Positions 29,763 through 35,595 of a stretch of DNA of 35,595 nt are shown piece after piece. This stretch comes from a virus. The stretch is from the IMG/VR virus record IMGVR_UViG_3300044797_000015, positions 1 to 35,595 of that record; one strand, written 5' to 3'. Numbering within the stretch: the first letter of the stretch is position 1; each line of letters opens with the position of its first letter. A program made the position numbers and the translations under genes. Below the pieces are notes generated by a model that saw only the letters and a program-made list of their open reading frames with translations, did not search any database and was not told the origin of the DNA.

Positions 29763-30636
29763 TCGGGAAATCATCACACGCCTATTTGCTAAGTTTGCTA
29801 ATCGTTACGGTAAGATTTGGACGACAAGACTAGGTGAAGGTGGCGACTGGAACGCGTGCGCTGATGATTGGCTGGAAGAGTTGCAACAATTTGACCTTGG
29901 CGTACTACGCGAAGGGGTTAGCGTAGCACTCGCAACCTGCAAAGAATATCCGCCAACACTTGGGCAATTGATTGACCTATGCCTGAAAGCAAGCGGTGTG
30001 CCTGAACCTTCGCAATTAATCCGCATGATGACAGCGAAAGACTTTAGCCATCCCGTGGTAAAGATGGTCTATGACAAGATTGGTTCATGGAAGCTGTCCA
30101 ATGGTAGCGAGAAAGAGATAGCCCAATTGGTGCGTGACCAATACGACACGATGGTTAATACCTTCAAATCTGAGCCTCAACAATGCTGGCAAAAGTTAAC
30201 AGACTTCAACGCCAAGCCAAAGGAATTGCCACCACCTGAGAAGATACCGAACAAAGACGAGATGAAATCGTTCCGTGAGTGTATGACTCGGTGCCAAGAG
30301 ATACTTAGCGAGAAAAAGATAGCCGGAGGCGGTAAAGCCTACAAAGAATTTGATGCAAACAAAATAAAGCAGGGTCACAAAGAGTTCGATCAGGGTGTGT
30401 TTGATGAGTACAAAGCGTACTTGATAGGCATTCCAGAAACGGAAACCATGATTTTACCAGCTACGTATTTAATGCAAAGAAATAAGTTTTTAAACATGGC
30501 AGAGCAAGCAGAATGGTTAAAGAAGCAACGCTACGTCCCTCCTAAAGAGCGGGAAGGGGTTGCATCTCCGAAAGGCTCTGATAGAAGTGGCGCAGGTAAA
30601 CCCGTGAAGGTTTACAAGAACTGGGCGCATGACTGA
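29725..30636 (+). CDS. Helicase loader, lambda P-like
   Basis: The 303-aa product follows the initiator as P follows O in lambda. Its N-terminal part has the P-family pattern NREIITRLFAKFANRYG (13-29), then WLEELQQFDLGVLREGVSVA and the closing PPTLGQLIDLC (76-86). The rest is helical and basic at the end. Such proteins deliver the host DnaB helicase to the phage origin. No complete helicase is encoded in this window, so dependence on host DnaB is expected. AAGG lies eight bases before the ATG. Confidence 0.75.
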   Translation: MSNQVAYMTHSVNREIITRLFAKFANRYGKIWTTRLGEGGDWNACADDWLEELQQFDLGVLREGVSVALATCKEYPPTLGQLIDLCLKASGVPEPSQLIRMMTAKDFSHPVVKMVYDKIGSWKLSNGSEKEIAQLVRDQYDTMVNTFKSEPQQCWQKLTDFNAKPKELPPPEKIPNKDEMKSFRECMTRCQEILSEKKIAGGGKAYKEFDANKIKQGHKEFDQGVFDEYKAYLIGIPETETMILPATYLMQRNKFLNMAEQAEWLKKQRYVPPKEREGVASPKGSDRSGAGKPVKVYKNWAHD

Positions 30637-30851
30637 TGCATAGGGCGTTATGGATAGCCAGAAAGAATTATTTATGCGCATTGATAAAAAAAGTTGCTGA
30701 TGGGCATGGCGGTGATGACATTGAATTTTTGCGCCAACACTGCAAAGAAGTGTTACACGCTCACCCTGATGAGAAAATAGAGGAGGCCATCAGATGCTAT
30801 GAAGAGATGGTCGAACAGTTGAAATACTACCCAGAAAGGAAACTGAAATGA
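30636..30851 (+). CDS. Small protein in the replication operon
   Basis: The 71-aa product is helical with ALWIARKNYLCALIKKVADG at the start and acidic helices after it. Its ATG shares a base with the loader stop (TGATG), and its own stop overlaps the next ATG. No family is recognised. It probably supports replication, judging only by its operon. Confidence 0.55.
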   Translation: MHRALWIARKNYLCALIKKVADGHGGDDIEFLRQHCKEVLHAHPDEKIEEAIRCYEEMVEQLKYYPERKLK

Positions 30852-31012
30852 GTACGATTCAAGGAGAGAAAGCAAAGAAGTTTGTTGCGTGGCTTGCTTG
30901 TGTGAAAGGATTTTTACCCAATAGCATGACCATTAGCGAGGCATCAGAAATATTTTTACGCCGTTGTGCGGACGAAGAGGAAGCGAAGAAGAATGAAAAG
31001 AAAAACGGTTAA
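30848..31012 (+). CDS. Tiny protein in the replication operon
   Basis: The 54-aa product has a helical, partly hydrophobic middle (FVAWLACVKGFLP) and a highly charged C-terminus rich in Glu and Lys. A four-base overlap with the preceding gene (ATGA) supports it. The function is unknown. Confidence 0.5.
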   Translation: MSTIQGEKAKKFVAWLACVKGFLPNSMTISEASEIFLRRCADEEEAKKNEKKNG

Positions 31013-31181
31013 TTTACGCGACCAACAGGAAGTTCTAGCGTTGATGAAGATTTTATACGGAAATAATGAGGTCAAGGATGACACGCAAATTTCTGATTCC
31101 AACAGAGAATCAAGAGCAAAGAGCATTGGTGAAGTGGTTGAGTCTGCACCCGTTGCTGAAAGAGTACTTTTACAAGAATAA
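30993..31181 (+). CDS. Possible small overlapping protein
   Basis: The 62-aa frame starts within the end of one gene and runs 104 bases into the VRR-NUC gene. Its first 28 residues (NLRDQQEVLALMKILYG) look protein-like and fill an otherwise empty gap; the rest may be a shadow of the nuclease gene. GAGGAAG lies upstream. I keep it at low confidence. Confidence 0.3.
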   Translation: MKRKTVNLRDQQEVLALMKILYGNNEVKDDTQISDSNRESRAKSIGEVVESAPVAERVLLQE

Positions 31182-31470
31182 TAACGAGGGCAAGCGGACG
31201 GAAGCACAGACTTGGAACCTAAAGTTGATGGGATTACGTCCGGGTGTGAGTGACTTGTTCATTCCCTACCCTAGCAAAACTAAGTTATACGCTGGCTTAT
31301 GGTTGGAAGTGAAGCGCAATATGCACTATCCACCATCAGCAAGGAAATCTGAAACTTGGATTAATCAGGAAATTTGGATTGAGAGAATGAAAGGCGTTGG
31401 TTTCGATGGTCACTTCTGCTATGGGTTTGAAGATGGCAAAAGAATCATCGAGTGCTATCTCTCCGCTTGA
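31078..31470 (+). CDS. VRR-NUC nuclease
   Basis: The 130-aa product has the PD-(D/E)XK signature of VRR-NUC nucleases: an early NQEQ (11-14), GLRPGVSDLFIP with Asp59, and WLEVKR with Glu77 and Lys79. Stand-alone phage members of this size cleave branched DNA such as Holliday junctions and take the role of RusA or Rap in lambdoid phages. ATG 31078 is preferred because GAGGTCAAGG lies directly upstream; four further codons are open. It closes the replication operon before a terminator. It would clear recombination junctions before packaging. Confidence 0.8.
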   Translation: MTRKFLIPTENQEQRALVKWLSLHPLLKEYFYKNNNEGKRTEAQTWNLKLMGLRPGVSDLFIPYPSKTKLYAGLWLEVKRNMHYPPSARKSETWINQEIWIERMKGVGFDGHFCYGFEDGKRIIECYLSA

Positions 31471-31516
31471 TTTTCTATTATTATTAATTTGTTTCATGAA
31501 AAATTCCTTGCTTTCT

Positions 31517-31541
31517 AGCCCTAGCAATAGGGCTATTTTTT
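31517..31541 (+). terminator. Rho-independent terminator after the replication operon
   Basis: AGCCCTA (31517-31523) and TAGGGCT (31528-31534) form a perfect 7-bp stem with a GCAA tetraloop, followed by A and six T. It is a clear intrinsic terminator between the nuclease and endolysin genes. Confidence 0.85.
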
Positions 31542-31549
31542 GCTACACT
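31541..31549 (+). promoter_or_regulatory. Candidate extended -10 promoter of the lysis genes
   Basis: TGCTACACT (31541-31549) fits an extended -10 element (TGN then TACACT) directly after the terminator, 28 bases before the endolysin start. No good -35 hexamer is present, which would suit an activator-dependent or weak late promoter. Confidence 0.3.
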
Positions 31550-31576
31550 TAAATCAACAAGACAAGGAAAGTTATC

Positions 31577-31990
31577 ATGCCAAAATTTTCTCAAGAATCA
31601 TTCTCTAAGCTTTGTACCTGTCATCCCGATCTACAAGCCTTGTTCTACGAGGTAATTAAATACTTCGATTGCACTATTTTGGAAGGCTATCGCAACGAAT
31701 CAGACCAAGAAAAAGCATTTGCTGAAGGTAACACAAAATTACACTGGCCTCATGGAAAGCATAATGCTAATCCTTCAATGGCTGTAGATGTCACGCCCTA
31801 CCCTGTAAATTTCAACGATGAGAAGCTTTCTATCTGGTTTGGTGGCTATGTACTGGGTATAGCTCAAAAGTTGAAGGACGAGGGTAAAATGAGCCATTCA
31901 GTGCGTTGGGGTGGTTCTTGGGATGGTCTTGGTAGATTGGATAAAGCCGGAGAGTTGAATGATGCCGATCACTTTGAACTGATTGTGTGA
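31577..31990 (+). CDS. Endolysin, M15 family peptidase
   Basis: The 137-aa product is a single-domain M15 (L-alanyl-D-glutamate/VanY-type) peptidase. Motif GKHNANPSMAVDV gives zinc ligands His62 and Asp71, and DADHFEL gives His132 with catalytic Asp129 or Asp131. The length is the same as the T5 endolysin class. There is no signal peptide, so it needs the holin encoded next door to reach the peptidoglycan, where it cuts the peptide stem. It has a binding site (AAGGAAAG) and is the first gene after the terminator. Confidence 0.85.
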   Translation: MPKFSQESFSKLCTCHPDLQALFYEVIKYFDCTILEGYRNESDQEKAFAEGNTKLHWPHGKHNANPSMAVDVTPYPVNFNDEKLSIWFGGYVLGIAQKLKDEGKMSHSVRWGGSWDGLGRLDKAGELNDADHFELIV

Positions 31991-31998
31991 GGTGAGCG

Positions 31999-32217
31999 AT
32001 GCATAGGGTTCGGGAATTATTAAAAAATAATCCTCATTTTGCTATATCAATTCCTACTATATTGTGCTTTGTTCAATTTGTTTATGAGATAATTGAAATT
32101 GTAAAAACAGGTAAATTTGATAGCACGATGCTAAATCAACTTATTTCATCAGCCAATGGCTTTGAAGCCGTATGTTTGTTTGTTATCATGCTGGTATTAA
32201 AGGACAAGAAGAAGTAA
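31999..32217 (+). CDS. Holin-like membrane protein
   Basis: The 72-aa product has two membrane segments (ISIPTILCFVQFVYEII, about 17-33, and FEAVCLFVIMLVL, about 55-67) and ends in the basic tail KDKKK, the layout of class II holins. It starts eight bases after the endolysin stop behind GGTGAG. Together the two genes form a lysis cassette. No spanin genes were recognised nearby. Confidence 0.7.
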   Translation: MHRVRELLKNNPHFAISIPTILCFVQFVYEIIEIVKTGKFDSTMLNQLISSANGFEAVCLFVIMLVLKDKKK

Positions 32218-32257
32218 TATACATTTATAGTTTTACATACACTAAAGGATTAGTGCA

Positions 32258-32719
32258 ATGACTAGAAACGCAAGGATTAAAAAGCCTGATGAAGCTAAAG
32301 ATGTTGGTAGGCCAAGCAAGTTTACGGCTGAACGCTGTGCTAAAATCATCCACGACATATCAAGGCGTGTTCCCTATGAATTAGCAGCCGAAGCAAACGG
32401 GATTTGTGAGGCTACGCTATTCGATTGGCTCAATACTGGTAAGGCTCATCAGCTAGAGGGTATTGATTCAGAATTCACCAAATTTTCAGAGTCTATAAAA
32501 AGAGCAGAGCTAGACAGAGTGCTAGAACACACCGACATGATTGCCGCGAAACCTGAGAGATGGCAGGCTGATGCGTGGCTTTTAGAGCGCAGATGGCCTA
32601 AGTATTTCGGTAACAATGTGTTGCTTAAAGAACTTAATGAACGTATGAACCAAATGATAGGAGCTAAGAATGGCCAAGGTAACGAAGAAGGAAGTCAAGA
32701 AGATGATAAAGAAGTCTGA
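32258..32719 (+). CDS. Terminase small subunit
   Basis: The 153-aa product has the small-terminase pattern: a basic start with DVGRPSKFTAERCAKI (15-30), a helix-turn-helix of the resolvase type (AAEANGICEATLFDWLNTGK), KFSESIKRAELDRVLEHTDM in the oligomerisation helices, and WLLERRWPKYFG. It ends in an acidic tail that would contact the large subunit. It recognises the packaging site. Unusually, the large subunit lies 2.2 kb downstream (34973) instead of next to it. It overlaps the next tiny gene by 50 bases. Confidence 0.85.
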   Translation: MTRNARIKKPDEAKDVGRPSKFTAERCAKIIHDISRRVPYELAAEANGICEATLFDWLNTGKAHQLEGIDSEFTKFSESIKRAELDRVLEHTDMIAAKPERWQADAWLLERRWPKYFGNNVLLKELNERMNQMIGAKNGQGNEEGSQEDDKEV

Positions 32720-32804
32720 AGCTAAAGATGTTAAGCAGGACAAGAAGATGATGGGCAATGAAGTGCTTAAGTCCAAGATAAAGAAAAAGGATTGTAAATA
32801 TTGA
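32670..32804 (+). CDS. Tiny lysine-rich protein
   Basis: The 44-aa product is extremely basic (KKEVKKMIKKSEAKD) with DKKMMGN in the middle, a motif also present in the late gene at 8042. It has an AGGAG site and starts inside the small-terminase gene. Nucleic-acid binding is likely from charge alone. It ends in KKDCKY, similar to KKDCM in the gene at 34030. Confidence 0.5.
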   Translation: MAKVTKKEVKKMIKKSEAKDVKQDKKMMGNEVLKSKIKKKDCKY

Positions 32805-33004
32805 ACGAATTCAAAGAGGGTGATGAGGTCTATATGATTGATTGTGTATTTCGTAGATGCAAAGTACACACTGGATTTGACGGACAGCTAACTCTGATTA
32901 ACCTAGATGCGGATTGGGAAAACAAAGGCATAAGAGCAATTGATACTCAGAACAAAGCAATAGATTTACTAATAGGGAAGCTAGAAGAACTAAAGGAGAA
33001 GTAA
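32801..33004 (+). CDS. Small protein between the terminase genes
   Basis: The 67-aa product looks like a small beta-barrel (FKEGDEVYMIDCVFRRCKVH, then GQLTLINLDADW) followed by a helix (AIDLLIGKLEELKEK). The start is TTG at 32801, overlapping the previous stop, with AAGG about ten bases upstream. No family is recognised. Confidence 0.5.
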   Translation: MNEFKEGDEVYMIDCVFRRCKVHTGFDGQLTLINLDADWENKGIRAIDTQNKAIDLLIGKLEELKEK

Positions 33005-33005
33005 C

Positions 33006-33176
33006 ATGGGCGCTAAATACACATCACCTAAACCAGATGGCTATCAAGCTACTCGCAACAACATTTACCTTGAGCGTGAACAGAAACAAGAGGTGCGCAC
33101 TTATGCAGAAGCCGGAGCATGTCGTAATTTGCCACAACAAACTAAAAAAAATTACGGGAAAGTTAATTATAAATAA
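33006..33176 (+). CDS. Small basic protein, C-terminus altered by insertion
   Basis: The 56-aa product is basic and helical (YLEREQKQEVRTYAEAGACR) and ends in PQQTKKNYGKVNYK. An AAAGGAG site precedes the ATG. Its last 15 residues are matched 9 of 15 by an orphan stretch beyond the adjacent endonuclease gene (33787-33837), so the original 3' end appears to have been displaced and replaced by a second version. The function is unknown. Confidence 0.6.
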   Translation: MGAKYTSPKPDGYQATRNNIYLEREQKQEVRTYAEAGACRNLPQQTKKNYGKVNYK

Positions 33177-33178
33177 TA

Positions 33179-33772
33179 TTAATCTTTGCCATGATAGTTA
33201 TAAGAAGGTAATCGATTGTTGCCAGAGAGGGCTATATGTCTAAGACAATGACAATTATGACACACAGGAACAAGATTGGTAATCAATCCGTTTTTCCTAT
33301 TGCCGTCTATATGATGAATTACAAGAAGTCGTTCATCAGTAATGTTGCAGTCATAGCATCTCTTATCAAATATATTCAAGGCTCTTTTCCTGTAGCTTCC
33401 TGGCATTTGCTTGGTGTGCGATTGAATATTCCAATGCTCAAGCCTGCACGAGTGAGTACAATAAGTTCCCGCTCCGGATCGGTTGGATCTGCTCAACCGA
33501 GACGGAGCAATATGAAAAGATTTATTACAAGAAAGGCAGATGCGTTCAACTTTATTAGAGCGAGATTGGGCATTACAGATTCGCGAGCAAAAAGTTTGTG
33601 TTTTTCTTTTAACAACAAACTCATTTTTGCAATGAAGGCATGTTTTCTTTGGTTTGGATTGCTTTCTAAGAATTCCCCTGCATTTATAACTACAAGTAAC
33701 GTATCTGTCTTGCGATATAAATATAGTGAATTCTATGCTACATATAGGACATACTTTAATTTTAGTTTTCAT
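33179..33772 (-). CDS. HNH homing endonuclease with zinc ribbons
   Basis: The 197-aa product has three Cys4 ribbons (Cys8/11/27/31, 45/48/62/66, 79/82/105/109) followed by an HNH core: CYDCNITDE (139-147), LLVIHHIDGNRKN with His153, His154 and Asp156, and VCHNCHCLRH. The zinc ribbons would give site-specific DNA binding. It runs against the surrounding genes, is AT-rich, and is flanked by two related C-terminal ends of a small gene. It has a weak translation signal on its own, as usual for such elements. Confidence 0.85.
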   Translation of the reverse strand: MKTKIKVCPICSIEFTIFISQDRYVTCSYKCRGILRKQSKPKKTCLHCKNEFVVKRKTQTFCSRICNAQSRSNKVERICLSCNKSFHIAPSRLSRSNRSGAGTYCTHSCRLEHWNIQSHTKQMPGSYRKRALNIFDKRCYDCNITDERLLVIHHIDGNRKNGLITNLVPVCHNCHCLRHIALSGNNRLPSYNYHGKD

Positions 33773-33786
33773 AAAAGGATTATACT

Positions 33787-33837
33787 ATGATACCAGCCCA
33801 AAGCAAAGCGAATTATGGAAAAAAAGAGTACAAATAA
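33787..33837 (+). pseudogene. Orphan C-terminal fragment left by the endonuclease insertion
   Basis: This frame reads IPAQSKANYGKKEYK and stop, closely matching the end of the protein encoded at 33006-33176 (LPQQTKKNYGKVNYK). It has no binding site of its own beyond AAAAGGA and no room for a domain. It is best read as the original 3' end of the gene, cut off when the endonuclease and a replacement end were inserted. Confidence 0.55.
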
Positions 33838-33869
33838 ATATTTTATCAATCACTTATAAGGACATAACC

Positions 33870-34040
33870 ATGAGTTTACTTAGTTCTATTATCCTTCCTA
33901 AGCTCGAAGCTGAATTGCTAGCACAAGAGCCAGCTATTGCCGAGTTCCTAGTCAAACAAGTACACACCTTAGCTACCGAAGTAATCGCATGGGCACAAGC
34001 CAAGGTTCCAGCTTTAGCAGGTGATCAGAATGCCAGCTAA
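33870..34040 (+). CDS. Small helical protein
   Basis: The 56-aa product is rich in Ala and Leu with heptad character (LPKLEAELLAQEPAIAEFLV) and may form a coiled coil or peripheral membrane helix. TAAGGA lies before the ATG. The frame is open 48 codons upstream only as antisense to the endonuclease gene. No family is recognised. Confidence 0.5.
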   Translation: MSLLSSIILPKLEAELLAQEPAIAEFLVKQVHTLATEVIAWAQAKVPALAGDQNAS

Positions 34041-34128
34041 AAAACCTATGAAGAAAGAATCCCCTAAAAAGGACATGAAGAAGAAAGACGGCAAAGACAT
34101 GAAGAAATCAAAGAAGGATTGCATGTAA
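34030..34128 (+). CDS. Tiny lysine-rich peptide
   Basis: The 32-aa product is almost half lysine (MKKESPKKDMKKKDGKD). It overlaps the gene before by 11 bases with AGGTG upstream, and its stop shares a base with the next start (TAATG). DNA or RNA charge binding is plausible. It resembles the end of the gene at 32670. Confidence 0.45.
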   Translation: MPAKKPMKKESPKKDMKKKDGKDMKKSKKDCM

Positions 34129-34328
34129 TGGATGATTCAGCGACTTTCAATACTGCCTTTGTAGTGCTTGATACCTCCGACTTGGACGCATTCTTGGATG
34201 TGTCCTTTCGTAGTCTTAAGCGTGAAGCAAAGAAGATAATTAATTCTGCTGGCACATACTCCATAATCATGGACATTAAAGCCGTAAGATTCGATGAAGC
34301 CAAGGCACAGGCTTTGCAACTGGAATAA
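34128..34328 (+). CDS. Small unknown protein
   Basis: The 66-aa product appears as a small alpha/beta domain (FVVLDTSDLDAFLDVSFRSL, then AGTYSIIMDIKAVRF). ATG 34128 shares a base with the previous stop and has AAGG upstream. No family is recognised. Confidence 0.5.
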   Translation: MDDSATFNTAFVVLDTSDLDAFLDVSFRSLKREAKKIINSAGTYSIIMDIKAVRFDEAKAQALQLE

Positions 34329-34351
34329 GTAGCGTAAAAGGAGTTTACGAA

Positions 34352-34573
34352 ATGGCTAAGTTAGATGCTAAAGAGCGAAGAAAGATACCTAAGGGTGAAT
34401 TTGGTTTGCCCGGTGAACGTAAATACCCAATGGAAGACAAAAATCACGCACGCGCGGCCAAAAGTAGAGCAAGTGAGATGGAGTCTAAGGGAAAACTATC
34501 AATGAGTTCTAAGGATAAGATAGATGCCAAAGCGAATAAGGTATTAGGAAAGAGCAAAGCCAAAAAGAAGTAA
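34352..34573 (+). CDS. Small basic phage protein (KIPKGEFGLPGERKYP motif)
   Basis: The 73-aa product has AKERRKIPKGEFGLPGERKYP (5-25), then a KNHARAAKSRASEM helix and a Lys-rich end. Proteins with this opening are common in phages, plasmids and bacteria as short DUF-type genes (DUF6582-like) without known role. An AAAGGAG site is strong. It sits in the tiny-gene run ahead of the large terminase. Confidence 0.6.
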   Translation: MAKLDAKERRKIPKGEFGLPGERKYPMEDKNHARAAKSRASEMESKGKLSMSSKDKIDAKANKVLGKSKAKKK

Positions 34574-34604
34574 TGCAGCAGTTAACACATAGGGATGTGA
34601 ACGC

Positions 34605-34790
34605 ATGGCTACCATTAGAAATACATGGGTTGAAAAGATTAAGAAAAAAAAGGAGCATGAAACCGCGCCTTCTTATGATCGCGATCCCTTGGCTGATACC
34701 TACGCTTATGACACAAAGAAGCCAAAGAAACGATTCTCTACGCCATCAACAGCCATCCTAGTTAAAACACTTCGCGGAGTGAGGAAATAG
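34605..34790 (+). CDS. Small basic protein
   Basis: The 61-aa product is basic (KIKKKKEHETAPS; KKPKKRFSTP) and probably disordered. AGGGATG lies upstream of the ATG. It ends directly before the NrdR-like gene. No family is recognised. An overlapping frame at 34573 is less credible. Confidence 0.5.
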   Translation: MATIRNTWVEKIKKKKEHETAPSYDRDPLADTYAYDTKKPKKRFSTPSTAILVKTLRGVRK

Positions 34791-34976
34791 ATGCAATGTC
34801 ACAGTTGTAACTATCCCGAATCACGCGTAGTAGACACGAAACGGGATGATAGGATGAACAAAATTATCAGACGCCGCGAGTGTATCAAGTGCGGTGTCCG
34901 CTTTTCTACGCAAGAAAACATTAGAGAAAATCCCAATTATCAAACCCCTCCACCACGGAGGATATTGGAAAAATGA
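34791..34976 (+). CDS. NrdR-type zinc-ribbon protein without ATP-cone
   Basis: The 61-aa product matches the first 45 residues of the transcription factor NrdR: MQCHSCNYPESRVVDTK with Cys3 and Cys6, then RRRECIKCGVRFSTQE with Cys31 and Cys34. NrdR uses this ribbon to bind NrdR boxes and an ATP-cone domain to sense nucleotides; here the cone is absent and only a short Pro-rich tail follows. It could act as a truncated regulator or an unrelated adaptor using the same ribbon. It starts right after the previous stop and overlaps the large terminase start by four bases. Confidence 0.7.
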   Translation: MQCHSCNYPESRVVDTKRDDRMNKIIRRRECIKCGVRFSTQENIRENPNYQTPPPRRILEK

Positions 34977-35595
34977 AATCTGCTGCCGAACTACTAAAGA
35001 CATTCAACGAATATGAAGCTGGAATTAATAAAGGCACTCAAAGACAATTAACAATACACCCAGATAGGATGATTATTCATGCGCATGAGCAAGATAAAAT
35101 TTATGTTCCAACTGCCACAGGTGCTATTTTTCATGACAGCGATCAATTTGTCCGTGTCATTATGGGGCCTTATGGAAGTGGCAAATCTACGCTATCAATT
35201 GCAGAAATCGTTAAGCGAGCCTGTGAAGTGCCTATATGGAATAACGGTAGAAGACGAAGCAGGTGGGGAATTGTGCGAAACACTTCTGGCGAGCTTGCAA
35301 CCACAACCCTAGCAACATGGCTCGCATGGTTTGATGAACTTGGAGACATCCGCAAACGCCAAAAGCCCATGCTTACCTACGAACACACCTTTAACGATGG
35401 CAAAGGAATTGTTGAGCTTGAATTACTCTTTATCGCATTAGACAGACCAGAAGATGTGCGAAAGATTAAGTCTTTAGAACTCACAGGCTGCTACATTAAC
35501 GAGTTATCGGAAGTTCCAAAAGCAGCCCTTGCCCATATGAAAGGACGGGTTAACCGTTACCCATCAAAGGCATTCTGCAAAGAACCGTATTGGTC
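34973..35595 (+). CDS. Terminase large subunit, N-terminal part (gene crosses the window ends)
   Basis: This is the start of the 518-aa packaging motor, whose remainder is at 1-1061. It overlaps the NrdR-like gene by four bases (ATGA). The ATPase domain shows the Walker A motif GPYGSGKS (65-72), a likely adenine/arginine region (RWGIVRNTSGELATTTL), and the Walker B-like TGCYINELSE just across the join. The frame runs into the 127-base repeat without interruption. The gene lies in the last place of the rightward run of small genes, far from its small subunit. Confidence 0.95.
   Translation, partial: MKSAAELLKTFNEYEAGINKGTQRQLTIHPDRMIIHAHEQDKIYVPTATGAIFHDSDQFVRVIMGPYGSGKSTLSIAEIVKRACEVPIWNNGRRRSRWGIVRNTSGELATTTLATWLAWFDELGDIRKRQKPMLTYEHTFNDGKGIVELELLFIALDRPEDVRKIKSLELTGCYINELSEVPKAALAHMKGRVNRYPSKAFCKEPYW
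35469..35595. repeat. Terminal direct repeat, right copy
   Basis: This is the exact second copy of bases 1-127. Its presence inside the coding sequence of the large terminase, in the same frame, shows that it is the overlap of a circle and not a separate repeated gene. Confidence 0.9.

Noticed and set aside
33236-33790. Long plus-strand frame of 184 codons
   Set aside because: It lies wholly antisense to a clear HNH gene with zinc and HNH motifs, and its own translation shows no domain pattern.
34573-34761. 62-codon frame overlapping the small basic gene at 34605
   Set aside because: It has poor composition and no good binding site; the overlapping frame reads as a typical basic phage protein.
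1-35595. CRISPR arrays, insertion sequences, integrase and partition genes
   Set aside because: Looked for by eye on both strands; no spaced direct repeats, transposase motifs, tyrosine-recombinase motifs or ParA-type Walker motifs were seen.

Overview
The window is a complete circular phage genome drawn as a line. Its first 127 bases recur exactly as its last 127, and the large terminase gene runs across that join, so the real circle is 35,468 bp. The head and neck genes follow the order and sizes of podovirus P22: portal of about 735 aa, acidic scaffold, coat of about 400 aa, gp4-like and gp10-like neck proteins, three ejection proteins and several tail fibres. Replication genes are lambda-like (an O-type initiator followed by a P-type helicase loader). 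Together these suggest a P22-like tailed phage of a gammaproteobacterium, but the host cannot be read from the sequence. I see no tyrosine or large serine integrase and no CI-type repressor.

Layout. Bases 1-20,205 are read rightwards (late genes): terminase end, small zinc and unknown proteins, portal, scaffold, coat, neck, ejection proteins, fibres. Bases 20,202-28,601 are read leftwards (early and regulatory genes). From promoter to end they hold a ribbon-helix-helix regulator, unknown early genes, a Sak4-type annealing ATPase, an HNH endonuclease, a DUF669 SSB-like protein, a phosphoesterase, a Tad2-like protein, tiny overlapping genes, a DUF6378 protein, a protein made only of the DnaB helicase N-terminal domain, a membrane protein, a small serine recombinase and a WGR-domain protein. 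Bases 28,911-35,595 are read rightwards: replication initiator and loader, VRR-NUC nuclease, a terminator, endolysin and holin, small terminase, a run of tiny lysine-rich genes, a NrdR-type zinc ribbon and the start of the large terminase. The leftward and first rightward units diverge from an AT-rich control region at about 28,600-28,750.

Most interesting points. (1) The 357-base gap at 25,030-25,386 folds into three consecutive cloverleaf-like RNAs, one with a 7-bp acceptor-like stem and a 3' ACCA; a related four-hairpin element lies at 22,156-22,248. (2) Three stand-alone HNH endonuclease genes interrupt conserved gene pairs, and one is flanked by two versions of the same protein C-terminus, the signature of a precise insertion. 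(3) The phage carries a helicase domain without its motor next to its own helicase-loading genes. (4) Two different Tad2-like (Thoeris anti-defence family) proteins are present, one early and one late. (5) The scaffold and replication genes have long, strongly structured leaders. Functions rest on motif recognition by eye; no database search or folding program was run.
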